Notes: generated by a model not told the origin, from the sequence alone. 64,000 nucleotides of DNA from DRKI01 sp011051875 (GCA_026990385.1 JALXDL010000042.1:6482-70481); one strand, 5' to 3'. Counted from the stretch's first letter, positions 33,406 through 43,229 are shown. Made by a program: numbers and translations.

Positions 33406-36294
33406 TCATTCCCCGGCCGGCCGGATGACGATCCTGGCCGCACGTTCTGTTTGCAGGTACCGGGCAGCGAGCCGACTGATCTCCGGCGCGGTGATGGCGG
33501 CAAAATCGCGCCTGATGGAGAGCGGCCACCGCAACTGGACCGGATGCCGGCTGGAGAGGGCAAGCACGGAATCCCGCCAGTAGCGGTTCTGCCGCATCAT
33601 GTCCCTGATGGAGGTCAGGGTCGGTTTCAGGGCCCGCGAGAGTTCGTCCCTGTCCACGCCTTCCCCGGCCAGGCGGGCACCGGCCGCCCTGATCCTTGCC
33701 ACAAGCTCTTCCGCATGGTCCGGCGCCACGGTCAGCATGGCGCGCAGGACGCCGTATCCCGGATCAACGCGGCTTGAACGGTTATAGACCACCGGCGAAT
33801 AGGTGGCTCCCAGCTCCTCCCGGACCTCGCGCCGCAGCCGGTCCTCCAGTACCGAGGCCAGAACGTTGAGCCGCCTGGTCCTCGATATATCCCAGAAATC
33901 GGCCGTGGGCCAGGCGACCACGATCAGGGCCTTGTCGATGGCGGTATGCACCGTGATATCGAGTTCCCGGCCGACCGGGAAGCCGATGGCCCTGCCTCGC
34001 GCCGACGGTGTCAGGTCCCGGCCGCCGGACCCGAAATATTTCCGGACCAGGTCGAGAACCGCGTCCGACGTCACATCACCGACCACTGTGATCTCAAGCT
34101 GTTGCCGCGTAAAGGCAGGCTGCAGCCAGTTCCTGACATCATCCAGGCCAAGACGCCGGAACTCCTGCCAGGGAGGCATGCCGTACCGGCTGTCGCCGCC
34201 GGCCAGAAACCGTTCCCCCCTGAGCTGGAGCATACCCTCGACAGAATTCCGCATCCGCGAATACGTCTGGGCATACCGTTCCATGGCCAGACGGTAGGCC
34301 TCGGGCCGAAAGGCAGGATCGGCAAGATGGGCCTGGAGCAGCTGCAGCAACAGCTCCAGCTCTGTGTCCAGCCCCTTGCCGTTGAAAGCAAAGCTCTCCT
34401 CGCCCACCCGGAAATTCAGGCGGACGCTGGATCCGGCCAGGGCCCGGTCCAGCTGCTCCCTGGTCAGGCCGCCGACGCCGCTTTCGGCAACCACGCTCTC
34501 GGCAAGACGTGCCAGCCCTGGTTTCGGCTCTGTCAGCAGGCCTGAACCAAAATGCACCGCGACCAGGACCTCGCTCTTCCTGAAATCTGTCTGCTTGACA
34601 TTGAGAACAAGACCGTTGTCCAGGGTGTAGATGTCCGCCCCGATTCCGGGCGGCCGCACATGCTCCTTCACCGCGGCCTCTTCTGCCGGCACCGGCAGAT
34701 AGGGAAAACCGGGCCTGCTCTCTGCCACCCAGGGCGAGACAGGGAGGGCTGCCGCGGTGGCAAGGACCTTGCGGATCTCCTGTTCAGGAGGGAGTCGTCC
34801 GTTGCCTATCTTTGCTGTACCGGCGACCATGACCAGCCGTCTCTTGTGATTCCAGAGCTCACGAAAGGCGTCGTTCACATCATCCAGGTCCATTTCGGCA
34901 AGCATCTGGCCGTAGATTTTCAATTCCTGCTGCGGAGACAGGGGGACCTCGCCGCTGTTGAGCTTCCTGATCAGCATGGCGGCAATCTTCCGGGAATCCC
35001 TGCTGTCGGCCGTACGGGCCTCCTTCTCCAGCTCGGCCATGATCTCCTTCCTGACCCGTACCAACTCATCTGCGGTGAAACCGTACTCCAGGGCCTGGCG
35101 CAAGGTGGTTTCCAGCAGGGTCAGGGCCTCCTGCCACCGGTCCCCATCAACCCTGCCCCCCAGGAAACAGTAGCCAAGGCGACGGACGAAGATGCCGCTA
35201 TAGACCCGGGTCCGGGTCAGGGGGCTCTCCTTTTCCGTGACCAGGCGGGAGAGCCGGTTGTCCAGGATGGATGCGGCCACATATCGTGTCAACTGCCGCG
35301 CCTCCCAAGCCCTGGTGTCGGCCCGGGGTTCAGTGTTCCAGACCGTCTCCAGGGAGACCTCTGTATAGCCGAGGTCCGGTTCATGCAGATACAGGACGTC
35401 GGTTCCCTGCTCGGCCACCCGGCCGAAGGGCGGACAGACAGGCTGCACTGGTGCGGCCCGGAGTTTGCTGAAATGGCGTGCCAGGACCTTGCGGACAAGA
35501 ACCGGGTCCGCGTCGCCGACAACCACGACAATCATGTTGTCCGGCCGGTACCATGCGTCGTAATAGGCCCGCAGCCGGGCACTGTCAGCAGCCCGCAGAC
35601 TCTCTTCCGTGCCGATGGGATCCCGCACCGCCGCCCGGGTCCCGGCGAACTCGAACCGGAACCGCTTCTTTGCCACCCGGGTACCGGCGGAATCCCGGGC
35701 CCGCTTTTCCGCCAGAATGACGCCCCGTTCCCGGTCCACCTCCTCTTCAAGGAGCAGGGCGCCGCGGGCATAGTCGGCCAGTACCAGCATGCCCTTGTCC
35801 AGGTCCTCCTCGCTGTTGCCCGGCAGCAGGAGGTTGTACACCGTCTCGTCATAGCCGGTGTGGGCGTTGCTGTCAGCACCGAACCCCATGCCCAGGGACT
35901 GGAAATACTTGACCAGGGTTCCGGGAGGGTAATGGGTGGTCCCGTTGAAGAGCATATGTTCCAGGAAATGGGCCAGACCACGCTGCTCGTCTGTCTCGTA
36001 CAGGGAACCGGCCTGAACGTCAAGGTAGAGCGCCACCCTGCCCCTGGGCTCATGATTGGCCATGATCACGTAACGCAACCCATTGTCCAGGGTACCATGG
36101 ACCAGGGCGGGATCGGGTCGCAGATCGGAGTGGTCCCAGGGCCAGCCGATGGTGATACAGGCGGGGGGCGATCCGGATGCTGCGGTCCGGCCGGTTTCCG
36201 GGCTCGCGGAACAGGGAACCAGGAGCAGGCCGAGCAGGAGGATGGCCGGCATGATACCGGCATGGAGACGGACAACAAGAGAGGGATATTTCAT
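33406..36294 (-). CDS. M16 family zinc protease (pitrilysin-type)
   Basis: 962 residues with a signal peptide (cleavage near CSASPE), so periplasmic. Four M16 modules are expected in this length. The inverted zinc motif is GLAHFLEHMLFNG with His109, Glu112 (catalytic) and His113; the third ligand Glu lies about 76 residues on, in a VDRERGVILAEKR region. The C-terminal half (from about 540) has the degenerate M16_C domains, with NGLVLNVKQTDFRKSEVLVAVHFGSG typical of the inactive half. It degrades peptides in the periplasm. Single-gene unit. Confidence 0.93.
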   Translation of the reverse strand: MKYPSLVVRLHAGIMPAILLLGLLLVPCSASPETGRTAASGSPPACITIGWPWDHSDLRPDPALVHGTLDNGLRYVIMANHEPRGRVALYLDVQAGSLYETDEQRGLAHFLEHMLFNGTTHYPPGTLVKYFQSLGMGFGADSNAHTGYDETVYNLLLPGNSEEDLDKGMLVLADYARGALLLEEEVDRERGVILAEKRARDSAGTRVAKKRFRFEFAGTRAAVRDPIGTEESLRAADSARLRAYYDAWYRPDNMIVVVVGDADPVLVRKVLARHFSKLRAAPVQPVCPPFGRVAEQGTDVLYLHEPDLGYTEVSLETVWNTEPRADTRAWEARQLTRYVAASILDNRLSRLVTEKESPLTRTRVYSGIFVRRLGYCFLGGRVDGDRWQEALTLLETTLRQALEYGFTADELVRVRKEIMAELEKEARTADSRDSRKIAAMLIRKLNSGEVPLSPQQELKIYGQMLAEMDLDDVNDAFRELWNHKRRLVMVAGTAKIGNGRLPPEQEIRKVLATAAALPVSPWVAESRPGFPYLPVPAEEAAVKEHVRPPGIGADIYTLDNGLVLNVKQTDFRKSEVLVAVHFGSGLLTEPKPGLARLAESVVAESGVGGLTREQLDRALAGSSVRLNFRVGEESFAFNGKGLDTELELLLQLLQAHLADPAFRPEAYRLAMERYAQTYSRMRNSVEGMLQLRGERFLAGGDSRYGMPPWQEFRRLGLDDVRNWLQPAFTRQQLEITVVGDVTSDAVLDLVRKYFGSGGRDLTPSARGRAIGFPVGRELDITVHTAIDKALIVVAWPTADFWDISRTRRLNVLASVLEDRLRREVREELGATYSPVVYNRSSRVDPGYGVLRAMLTVAPDHAEELVARIRAAGARLAGEGVDRDELSRALKPTLTSIRDMMRQNRYWRDSVLALSSRHPVQLRWPLSIRRDFAAITAPEISRLAARYLQTERAARIVIRPAGE

Positions 36295-36381
36295 TGTTCA
36301 ATCCAGGAAACTGGTGTAGTAGAGAAGAAACGGCATGGCCGGAGCGGACAACCTGCCCCCGGCCCGCACAGAGGACCTGCA

Positions 36382-36476
36382 GCGAACCGGCACACCTGCA
36401 CGGCGACGGGGCACCTGTGTCACCTCACGGCTTTGAGAATGTAAAAACAACGAGTTATCAAGTAGGGATCAGTTAC
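36382..36476 (+). repeat. Intergenic repeat R3, copy 1
   Basis: Begins GCGAACCGGCACACCTGC and ends ATCAGTTAC. Central landmark TTTGAGAATGTAAAAACAA. It aligns from end to end with the copy at 49492 and, over the right two thirds, with 55689. It lies between the divergent M16 protease and SDR genes. Confidence 0.72.
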
Positions 36477-36537
36477 TGCTCTCTGTCGCAGGCAGAAACA
36501 GATCCAACCCTGTCTTCTCATTATACGGTACAGACCA

Positions 36538-37365
36538 TTGGAACTGGCAGGAAAAAATGGACTGGTCCTCGGCGCTTCGAGGGGAATCGGCCTGGCCACC
36601 GCCCGCGCCCTTGCCGCCAGGGGGGTGCGCCTCGCCCTGACCTGGTACGACTGGCCCGAGGCCTCGAAAAGCATGCGCAACGAGTTTACGGCCATGGCGG
36701 GAGACCACCTGGTTGTGCGGGTGGACCTGCGCAGGCCGGCAGAGGTGCGGGGGCTTTTCGATCAAATAGCCGGGGAATTCAAAAACCTGCATATACTTAT
36801 CAACAACATAGAACGGGGCGGCATGCCGGTGGTCCATGGCTCCTATCAGCGGGAGGTCAACCGGGACCAGTGGCAGCGGGAGATGGAAACAACGCTGCGG
36901 GCCAAGTGGCTGGTCTTTGAGCAGAGCCTGCCCCTGCTGCGGGCCGCCGGACAGGCCACGGTGATCAACATCTCCTCCATCGCGGGCATCGTCGGCAGAA
37001 GCGGTCCGGCCGGCCTGCTGTTCAGTGACGGCTATGCAGCGGCCAACCGGGGGGTCAGCTCCTTCACCGAGACATGGGCCCGCCTCGGCGCGCCGTCGAT
37101 CCGGGTCAACGAGATCATGCTCGGCATCATCGATTCCAGGCACGGGCCCGGAACCAGGGGCTGGGACCTGTTGACCGCGACACAGAAAAAAGCCATCCTG
37201 GACCACACCCTTCTCGGCCGGACCGGAACCGTGCAGGAGGTGGTGCGGGCAATTCTCTTTCTTCTTGAAGATGCCGATTTCATGACCGGCTCGGTGATCC
37301 GGCTCGATGGAGGGTACGTTCTGGGAGCGGAACAGGTGCCGCCGATGCCGGAAGGCGTGGTCTGA
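36538..37365 (+). CDS. Short-chain dehydrogenase/reductase, atypical active site
   Basis: 275 residues from a TTG start; no strong Shine-Dalgarno is present, but the first residues (MELAGKNGLVLGASRGIGLATARAL) are the expected start of a Rossmann fold with the GxxxGxG motif. ILINNIERGG matches the NNAG region and INISSIAGIVG carries the catalytic Ser. The catalytic YxxxK reads GYAAANRG: Tyr is present but Lys is replaced by Asn. DGGYVLGAEQ matches the SDR C-terminus. Either a non-canonical proton relay or a non-enzymatic role follows. Substrate unknown. Confidence 0.85.
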   Translation: MELAGKNGLVLGASRGIGLATARALAARGVRLALTWYDWPEASKSMRNEFTAMAGDHLVVRVDLRRPAEVRGLFDQIAGEFKNLHILINNIERGGMPVVHGSYQREVNRDQWQREMETTLRAKWLVFEQSLPLLRAAGQATVINISSIAGIVGRSGPAGLLFSDGYAAANRGVSSFTETWARLGAPSIRVNEIMLGIIDSRHGPGTRGWDLLTATQKKAILDHTLLGRTGTVQEVVRAILFLLEDADFMTGSVIRLDGGYVLGAEQVPPMPEGVV

Positions 37366-37480
37366 ACCGGCGCGGGGGAAAGGGGAACAGGGAAAGATGG
37401 GCGGCTGCCTCCGGTCGTCACGGGCGGGAAGCCCGCTGCCGGAGGCAAGGCGTACCGGCGCGGAAACCGGACCCCAGGAA

Positions 37481-37735
37481 TCAGATATCCAGGGCCCACT
37501 CGGGAATACGGTGCATGATGTAGTTGGCCACCACGTCCTTTTCCTCCTCCTTGCTGGCCGGTGCGGCATCCCTCAGCACCTCGTCAAAATCGAACCAGCA
37601 GATCTCCTTGTCGTCATGGTTGTAGACGGTGAGAATCCGGTGGTTGGGCCGCTTGACATCCTCTTCTTCCTGGATGGCAGCCACGATGCGCAAGGCTTCC
37701 TCGTAAGGCAGAAAACGAACTTCTTCCTGGCTCAT
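37481..37735 (-). CDS. Small acidic protein, unknown function
   Basis: 84 residues from the ATG at 37735, with AGGAGGAAAA directly before it, a very strong ribosome site; longer upstream starts overlap spacer and are not needed. Composition is acidic (EEEDVKRP, KEEEKDVVAN) with a central beta-like HRILTVYNHDDKEICWFDFDEVL. No signal, membrane helix or known motif is visible. Encoded 155 bases after rpmB on the same strand. Confidence 0.7.
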   Translation of the reverse strand: MSQEEVRFLPYEEALRIVAAIQEEEDVKRPNHRILTVYNHDDKEICWFDFDEVLRDAAPASKEEEKDVVANYIMHRIPEWALDI

Positions 37736-37890
37736 TTTTTCCTCCTGACGATTGTTGTCTCGTGGTATCGGCCCTGTGGATCCGACCCGAACCATCCTCC
37801 GTGTCGGGGCGGAATCCGACGGGCAGTCAACAAAAAAGGCGAGAAGACCAAGATCATCCCGCCCCTGCCTGGACAAATACGACTGACCGG

Positions 37891-38085
37891 TCAGGCCGGC
37901 TTGACAACAGCGCCTGAACGGATACAGCGGGTACAGACTCGGATACGGACCGTCCGACCGCTGTCGGTGACGGTCCGGACCTTCTGCAGGTTCGGCAGCC
38001 AGCGGCGCCGGTTCTTGTTGTGGGCATGACTGACATTGTTGCCGGTCGCCGGTCCCTTGCCACAGATTTCACATACACGGGCCAT
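37891..38085 (-). CDS. rpmB: 50S ribosomal protein L28
   Basis: 64 residues, full length. L28 signature: MARVCEICGKGPATGNNVSHAHNKNRRRW, then KVRTVTDSGRTVRIRVCTRCIRSG. Both CxxC pairs (CEIC, CTRC) are kept, so this is the zinc-binding C+ form. GAGGAG precedes the ATG by about 8 bases. L33, often adjacent in other bacteria, is not here. Confidence 0.97.
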   Translation of the reverse strand: MARVCEICGKGPATGNNVSHAHNKNRRRWLPNLQKVRTVTDSGRTVRIRVCTRCIRSGAVVKPA

Positions 38086-38791
38086 GGTATCTACTCCTCA
38101 TGAGAAAGGTTTGTTCGCTGTAAACACGAAATGGTACCTTCGAGAGAGAAAAAATGCAAGATTTTTTACTTGGAAGAGCGGGCTATCCCCTTCTGCCTGC
38201 ACCCTGTTGCGGAAAACATGGAAAAACATGAAAAAAGAGCTGGACTATTCGATTTATTTATGATTAGATATAAGCTCAATTGATCTGACAATCTTCTGAC
38301 CAGCCGTGCACATCCGGCAATCTGTTTGCCCTGCCAGTGCCCCCGGCGGCCGGTTTCCGGGCCGCGTCCACCTGTCTACCTGAAACCCAGTACCCCGATC
38401 TCCCCTGATTCAGAAACAAAAATACCGTCTTTCCAGGATTCCTTTCCGGATCATCATGTCCTATAAGTGAATCACAAGGGAGTGAAACCGTGGAAACAAG
38501 TCGAAATACAACCTGCATGAAATCCGGTCTGCCTGTAACCACTCCCACGGTCTGTCTGATGTGCAAACGCTATTGCCCGAAGGCAGGGAGCCGTGGAAAA
38601 CGTTACGCATCAACCCGATCGCGCAAGGCCACCCGAAGAACACTTGTGCAATAGAACTGGATCGACGACTTGCCACCACCGATTCAGTTCAGGGCCGCCG
38701 GAGGCAGGTCAATGTTGCCGACAGCATCCTCCTACCTTTTACCCTATGATGTCAGTGTGGCTTGTTTCCCGCTTCCTCTCTCCTCCTCCTG
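38086..38791 (+). other. Gene-free region upstream of an orphan terminator
   Basis: About 700 bases without a credible gene on either strand. An AT-rich segment near 38235-38285 (TATGATTAGATATAAG) could hold a promoter reading right. I checked for the hallmark sequences of RNase P RNA, tmRNA and SRP RNA and did not recognise any. Because a strong terminator follows, an unidentified small RNA is possible. Confidence 0.4.
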
Positions 38792-38827
38792 CTGCAACCC
38801 GGCACCTCCGCCGGGTTGCAGTTTTTT
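38792..38827 (+). terminator. Strong intrinsic terminator with no gene before it
   Basis: CTGCAACCCGGC (38792-38803) pairs perfectly with GCCGGGTTGCAG (38810-38821) around ACCTCC, followed by six T. The nearest upstream genes are on the other strand, so it must end a non-coding transcript or insulate the sensor kinase gene at 38892. Confidence 0.88.
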
Positions 38828-38891
38828 GTGATACTGTTCAACCCGGATCACAAGCCTCCCCACCCTGTTCCCGCAACAGTCAGGCCCGGCC

Positions 38892-41228
38892 ATGTTGACC
38901 AGTTTACGCGGAAAGCTGATATTTATCTTCATCATCCTTACCGTCTCCGTTGTCATCATCAGCAGCGGCTACGCCCGGTACAAACAGCGGCAGTTCGCCC
39001 TTGAACAGGCCCGCCAACGCGCCTTCATCGATATCCATCTCATCGCCTCCGACATCCAGTCTGTCCTGCGGTGGATCCGCCGGGATCTGCTCATGCTGCG
39101 CGACCTGCCCCTGCTGCGTGAGCTGCCTGCACTGGATGGCCGGGCCGACCGGATCAACGCGGAAGAGTTGCTGCTCAACATCGCCAGGCACCACCAGATC
39201 TTCGGACAGATCCTCCTGCTGGACCTCTCAGGACAGGAGAGGGTCCGCATCGACTGCGACCGGGATGCGACCTGTCATGTTCCGCCGCAGAACTCCGGGA
39301 ACCAGCTCGACCGACCTTACCTGCAGGCGGCACTGCAGCTGGATCCCGGCCGCATCCTGGTCTCGCCCATGGAGGCCGGCACGAACGGGGTGGAGGACAG
39401 CAGTTCACAGTTGCCGGCGCTGCTGTACGCAACCCCCGTGACAGACCGGGAAGGGAAAAAAACCGGTATCCTGGTCCTTTCCGTCTTTGGTTCCACCTTC
39501 CTTGACATCATCGCCAGGCAGGAGGACGAACTGCATGGCGGCGAGGTCTATTTCCTGCTGGACCGGGACGGGCACTATCTCTATCATCCCGACCAGGCGA
39601 GGACACCCGGCAGCAAGAGCGGAAGCGGCGCCTCCTTTTTCCGGGAAGAGCCGGAACTCGCCCAGTGGCTCAGGAACAACGAACGGGGGATTGTCATCCG
39701 CAAGAGCCGGCGGACCTACAAAGAGACCCTGTTCGCCTTCCAACGCATCCACTTCAGTTCGCCCGCGGCCGGCGCCGCACTGGCCGACCGCGGGACCGGG
39801 GTGAACAGCCACTCCGGAAATGGCGACTACTGGATACTGATGACCACCGTGGATGACGCCAACCTCCTGGTCGGCTTCCAGGAGTATGTCCGCTCGCTTC
39901 TCATCTTCACCCTGCTGCTGCTGATCATCTGCGTCATCACCGCGATCCTGGTGGCCTGGAACTGTTCCCGTCCCATTGTCTCCCTGGCCCGGGCGGCCAA
40001 GGAAATACAGCAGGGCAATCTCTCGGCGCGGGCCGAGGTCTACTCCCGGGATGACATGGGCAAGTTCGCCCGCCTCTTCAACGAGATGGCGGACAAACTG
40101 GAGAAGACCATCCGCCGCCTGCAGCTTTCCGAGTCCAACTACCGGCAGATCTTCGAGAACTCCCGCGACTGCATATTTGTCACTGATACCCACTGCACCA
40201 TCATCGACATCAACAAGGCCGGCATGAAACTACTCGGTCTCGATGAAACCAGCTCGCCGGACGAACTCTCCCTGACCTGTGCCAGCATCGAGCATGGCTT
40301 TGACCATGCCAATTCCATGATCCTGGAAGAAATCCACCGCAAGGGCTATGTCAAGGATTTTGAAACCTACCTGCGGCGTCCGGACGGCTCCAGGCGCCAC
40401 TGTACCATGACGGCCACGGCCCGCTATGATGAGAACGGCAACCTGGTCGGCTACGAGGGCATCCTGCGGGATATCACCGAGGTCAAGCGGCAGGAAGAGG
40501 CCCGGGCGGCCTTCCAGAAACAGCTCCAGGAGGAGATTGTCCTGGCCGAAGAGCGCCAGCGACGCCATATCGGCCAGGTCCTGCACGAGGAGATGGCCCA
40601 GAACCTGGCCCTGGTCAACCTCAAGATCCAGGAAGTGGAGGGACGGGCGGCCCAGGAATGCGGTGCTGTCAACAGCACGTGCAGAAAACTTGTCGAACAG
40701 CTGGGAGAAGCCCGCGACCTGATCAGCGTCATGATCCGCCAGATCCGGACCATGATCTTTGACCTCTACCCCACCGTGCTCGATGACCAGGGACTGGTTC
40801 CGGCCATGCTCTGGTATGCGGACAATTTCACCAAGCGGACCGGTGTCAAGGTATCGGTCTACGGCATTCCCGGATCACTGGGACTTTCCGAGTCACAGAT
40901 GATCTACATGTTCAGGTCCTACAAGGAACTCCTCTACAATGCGTGGAAACATGCCGATGCCAAGGAGATCGTGGCCACGGTCAAGAAAAAAGACAACCAT
41001 GTTCGCCTGACCGTGGATGACGAGGGCCAGGGTTTTGATACCGGCCGACTGGAGGAAGCGGGCAGAGATCTCAACGGAATCGGTCTCATGAGCATCCGGC
41101 AGTGGACCACGGCCATGAACGGAACCATCTCCATCGAATCGCAGCCCGGCAAGGGGACGCGGGTGGCCATCGACATTCCCATTGACACCGCAGGCAGGCC
41201 GACCGGCGCGGATGAGACAGGGGCCTGA
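38892..41228 (+). CDS. Membrane sensor histidine kinase, NarX/DegS type (Cache-HAMP-PAS-HisKA_3)
   Basis: 778 residues. One membrane helix at about 8-28 and another at about 335-360 frame a large periplasmic double-Cache-like sensor (FGQILLLDLSGQERVRID, LVSPMEAGTNG, GEVYFLLDRDGHYLYHP). A HAMP domain follows (RPIVSLARAAKEIQQGNLSARAEV), then PAS (NYRQIFENSRDCIFVTD). The HisKA_3 kinase has EERQRRHIGQVLHEEMAQNLA with the acceptor His. The ATPase has YKELLYNAWKHADA, DDEGQGFD and GIGLMSIRQ. The NarL-type regulator at 41547 is the expected partner. Ligand unknown. Confidence 0.92.
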   Translation: MLTSLRGKLIFIFIILTVSVVIISSGYARYKQRQFALEQARQRAFIDIHLIASDIQSVLRWIRRDLLMLRDLPLLRELPALDGRADRINAEELLLNIARHHQIFGQILLLDLSGQERVRIDCDRDATCHVPPQNSGNQLDRPYLQAALQLDPGRILVSPMEAGTNGVEDSSSQLPALLYATPVTDREGKKTGILVLSVFGSTFLDIIARQEDELHGGEVYFLLDRDGHYLYHPDQARTPGSKSGSGASFFREEPELAQWLRNNERGIVIRKSRRTYKETLFAFQRIHFSSPAAGAALADRGTGVNSHSGNGDYWILMTTVDDANLLVGFQEYVRSLLIFTLLLLIICVITAILVAWNCSRPIVSLARAAKEIQQGNLSARAEVYSRDDMGKFARLFNEMADKLEKTIRRLQLSESNYRQIFENSRDCIFVTDTHCTIIDINKAGMKLLGLDETSSPDELSLTCASIEHGFDHANSMILEEIHRKGYVKDFETYLRRPDGSRRHCTMTATARYDENGNLVGYEGILRDITEVKRQEEARAAFQKQLQEEIVLAEERQRRHIGQVLHEEMAQNLALVNLKIQEVEGRAAQECGAVNSTCRKLVEQLGEARDLISVMIRQIRTMIFDLYPTVLDDQGLVPAMLWYADNFTKRTGVKVSVYGIPGSLGLSESQMIYMFRSYKELLYNAWKHADAKEIVATVKKKDNHVRLTVDDEGQGFDTGRLEEAGRDLNGIGLMSIRQWTTAMNGTISIESQPGKGTRVAIDIPIDTAGRPTGADETGA

Positions 41229-41264
41229 CCGGCCCGCCGCCCCTGTCCCTCGAGCAAGCGGCCC

Positions 41265-41362
41265 CAGGGGTGCCACGGCTGTGCGTGACCGGACTTCACA
41301 TCACACACCCCGTATAATACCGGGAGGTTCGAGCGCGTGCAGATGGGGTGCTCTGGGACTGC
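41265..41362 (+). repeat. Intergenic repeat R2, copy B (right two thirds)
   Basis: Runs from GGGGTGCCACGGCTGTGCG to GATGGGGTGCTCTGGGAC, with CACACCCCGTATAATACC and GGGAGGTTCGAGCGCGTGCA inside. Aligns with positions 60-154 of copies A and C; the left third is absent. The remainder of the 318-base gap between kinase and regulator holds no gene. Confidence 0.7.
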
Positions 41363-41546
41363 GTACTTTTTTTCTTGGCAAATCGGCGCCAATGATGCAG
41401 TGTCATGAGGACAGGGGCCGCCGGTTGCCGCCCCGTGCCGGCGGCGGGATACGGCAATCCGGAGAATCTCCCGAATCCGGGTCCCCGCAACGGTGGACCA
41501 TGTTCACGATGGAGACCGGGACCATGAATCATGCGAGGTGTTGCGG

Positions 41547-42191
41547 ATGATCACTGTATTTCTTGCCGATGACCACCAGATGTTCAGGCAGGGGCTGCGG
41601 ACCCTGCTGGCCTCGACCAGCGATATCGACGTCATCGGCGAGGCCAGCGATGGCCAGCAGTGCCTGCGCCAGATCGAGCAACTGCAGCCGGACGTTGCCG
41701 TGCTGGACATCGCCATGCCCGGGCTGAGCGGAATCGAGGTGACCAGGCGCCTGAAGAAAATAGCCCCCCGCACCGGGGCCATGATCCTGACCATGCACGC
41801 GGACTGCTACTATGCCGTGGAGTCTCTCAAGGCGGGCGCCCTGGGCTATATGCTCAAGGAGGAAAGCTTCGACATGCTGATCGATGCGATCCGCACCGTG
41901 GCCACGGGCAGGATGTTCATCTCGCCCACCCTGGAGACGCCGGTACTGAAGGAATTCATTGGCGTGGCACGCCAGTCGGCCGATACCTCGGGCAACATCC
42001 TCACCGAGCGGGAACAGGAAATCCTGCAACTGGTCGCCGAGGGCATGACCAACCAGGAAATCGCGACCAAGCTCTCCATCTCCGTCTCCACGGTGGATAC
42101 CCATCGCAAGAACATCATGGCCAAGCTGGACATCCACTCCGTGGCCGGCCTGGTCAAATACGCCATCCGCCACAAGATCGTCACCCTCTAG
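41547..42191 (+). CDS. NarL/FixJ-family response regulator
   Basis: 214 residues from the ATG at 41547. The receiver has ADDH at the acidic pocket and the acceptor Asp in VAVLDIAMPGLSG; LTMHAD and MLKEE complete it. The LuxR-type helix-turn-helix is LTEREQEILQLVAEGMTNQEIATKLSISVSTVDTHRKNIMAKL. Pairs with the HisKA_3 sensor encoded 318 bases upstream on the same strand, by family rule. Targets unknown. Confidence 0.93.
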   Translation: MITVFLADDHQMFRQGLRTLLASTSDIDVIGEASDGQQCLRQIEQLQPDVAVLDIAMPGLSGIEVTRRLKKIAPRTGAMILTMHADCYYAVESLKAGALGYMLKEESFDMLIDAIRTVATGRMFISPTLETPVLKEFIGVARQSADTSGNILTEREQEILQLVAEGMTNQEIATKLSISVSTVDTHRKNIMAKLDIHSVAGLVKYAIRHKIVTL

Positions 42192-43200
42192 CCCGCATAT
42201 TTCACAGGCGATCTGCTGCAAGGCGAAAACACAAAACACCATGGCTGCTGCGTCACGGCGCAAAAAGGATTCCCCGACCCATTGCAATCATGTCTGCGGA
42301 CCTTTTCGCCTTGTTCCGTGCATTCATGACATTTTCATACCTTTCGCGACGACCTTTAGGCAATACGCGGGCCTGCCGCGGGATCCGGCATCGCTGCAGC
42401 TTCCCCGGCCCGCTCCTGTCCCTGCCCGTAACCGCGCACGGCATACCCGGTTACCCCGGATCAATACAGGACCTGGAAGCGGTTGTGAAGATATGGGATT
42501 CCCCGGTTATTGGTCCTGTGACCAGTTTCACTCGATTAGGGTTGTCATTTACGCCAACCCTTATTAATATTAAATATTATTCACGTTCACGCAAAATACT
42601 CCTTGCCAACCCCCGGAGAGAAAAACCACTGCCCGTGAACGGCCGGGTCAGCGCGGGCACGATCTGCCCGGGGCAGGTGAACACGCTGCCCGCGGGGGAA
42701 GGTGACCTGCGAGGAGCCGCTGAAATGTTGTTTTTCAGGTTCCTGCATAGTATATAGATGGCCTGAATCCATCATCCTGCCGTGGCCGCACACCTTGCCA
42801 GGGCCATGGAGAAACGGAAACCGTTCGCGGGGGTGCTGTCACCCCGGCATTGTCTCCAACCTGTAACCGGTTACAAGACAAGCCCCGGCAAGTCGTCACA
42901 GGGCAAGCCGTCACAGGCACCCCGGTTCTGCGTCGCAAAACGGCCTGCGGTTCAAGCCGGGAAGGACACCGGGTTCCGGCTGTCTCCGATGCAGCCATGT
43001 TCCGGGGGCCCCGCCATGCAACCGTGGCGCTGACGGTACAGGGCTGACCGTGACTGACAGCGAAGGCACACCTGTCCGCACCGGCCCCTCCATGCGGGCA
43101 GACGTGACCGGGCAAAGCGCGGCTCCTGTGACAGCTGACGATCCGCCTGCATTGAGGACCGGCTGCCGGACGGATGGGCGCAGGATTCAGGTTAAATGTA
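42192..43200. other. Long gene-free, repeat-containing region
   Basis: About 1 kb without a credible gene. It contains an R2 fragment (42437-42490) and a further stretch (42863-42917) with the palindrome GTAACCGGTTAC and GTCACAGGCACCCCG, which resembles R2 ends. An AT-rich island lies at 42530-42600 (TTAATATTAAATATTATTC), strikingly unlike the rest. Frames on both strands are short, lack ribosome sites and have no recognisable protein features. Confidence 0.55.
42437..42490 (+). repeat. Intergenic repeat R2, fragment F (left third)
   Basis: Starts CACGGCATACCCGG, continues GATCAATACAGG and ends AAGCGGTTGTGAAG. It aligns with positions 1 to about 60 of copies A and C. It complements copy B, which lacks just this part. 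Confidence 0.6.
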
Positions 43201-43229
43201 TTGACAGGGCCATGGCCGCGTGGTAGCTC
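43201..43229 (+). promoter_or_regulatory. Putative resB-ccsB promoter
   Basis: A consensus TTGACA (43201-43206) is 17 bases from TAGCTC (43224-43229), with an extended TGG before it. The spacer GGGCCATGGCCGCG is nearly the same as that of the cytochrome c3 promoter at 45909. Confidence 0.55.

Noticed and set aside
38276..38749. Short frames of 62-101 codons between rpmB and the sensor kinase
   Set aside because: No ribosome sites, no conserved-looking segments, and they overlap each other on both strands; an RNA is a better explanation for the terminator.
41310..41345. GGGAGGTTCGAGCGCG, reminiscent of a tRNA T-loop
   Set aside because: It is part of repeat R2 and recurs in other copies without any tRNA cloverleaf.
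42253..43152. Short frames in the 1-kb gap after the narL-type gene
   Set aside because: They lack ribosome sites and pass through repeat R2 fragments; composition is Arg/Pro/Gly-rich on both strands.
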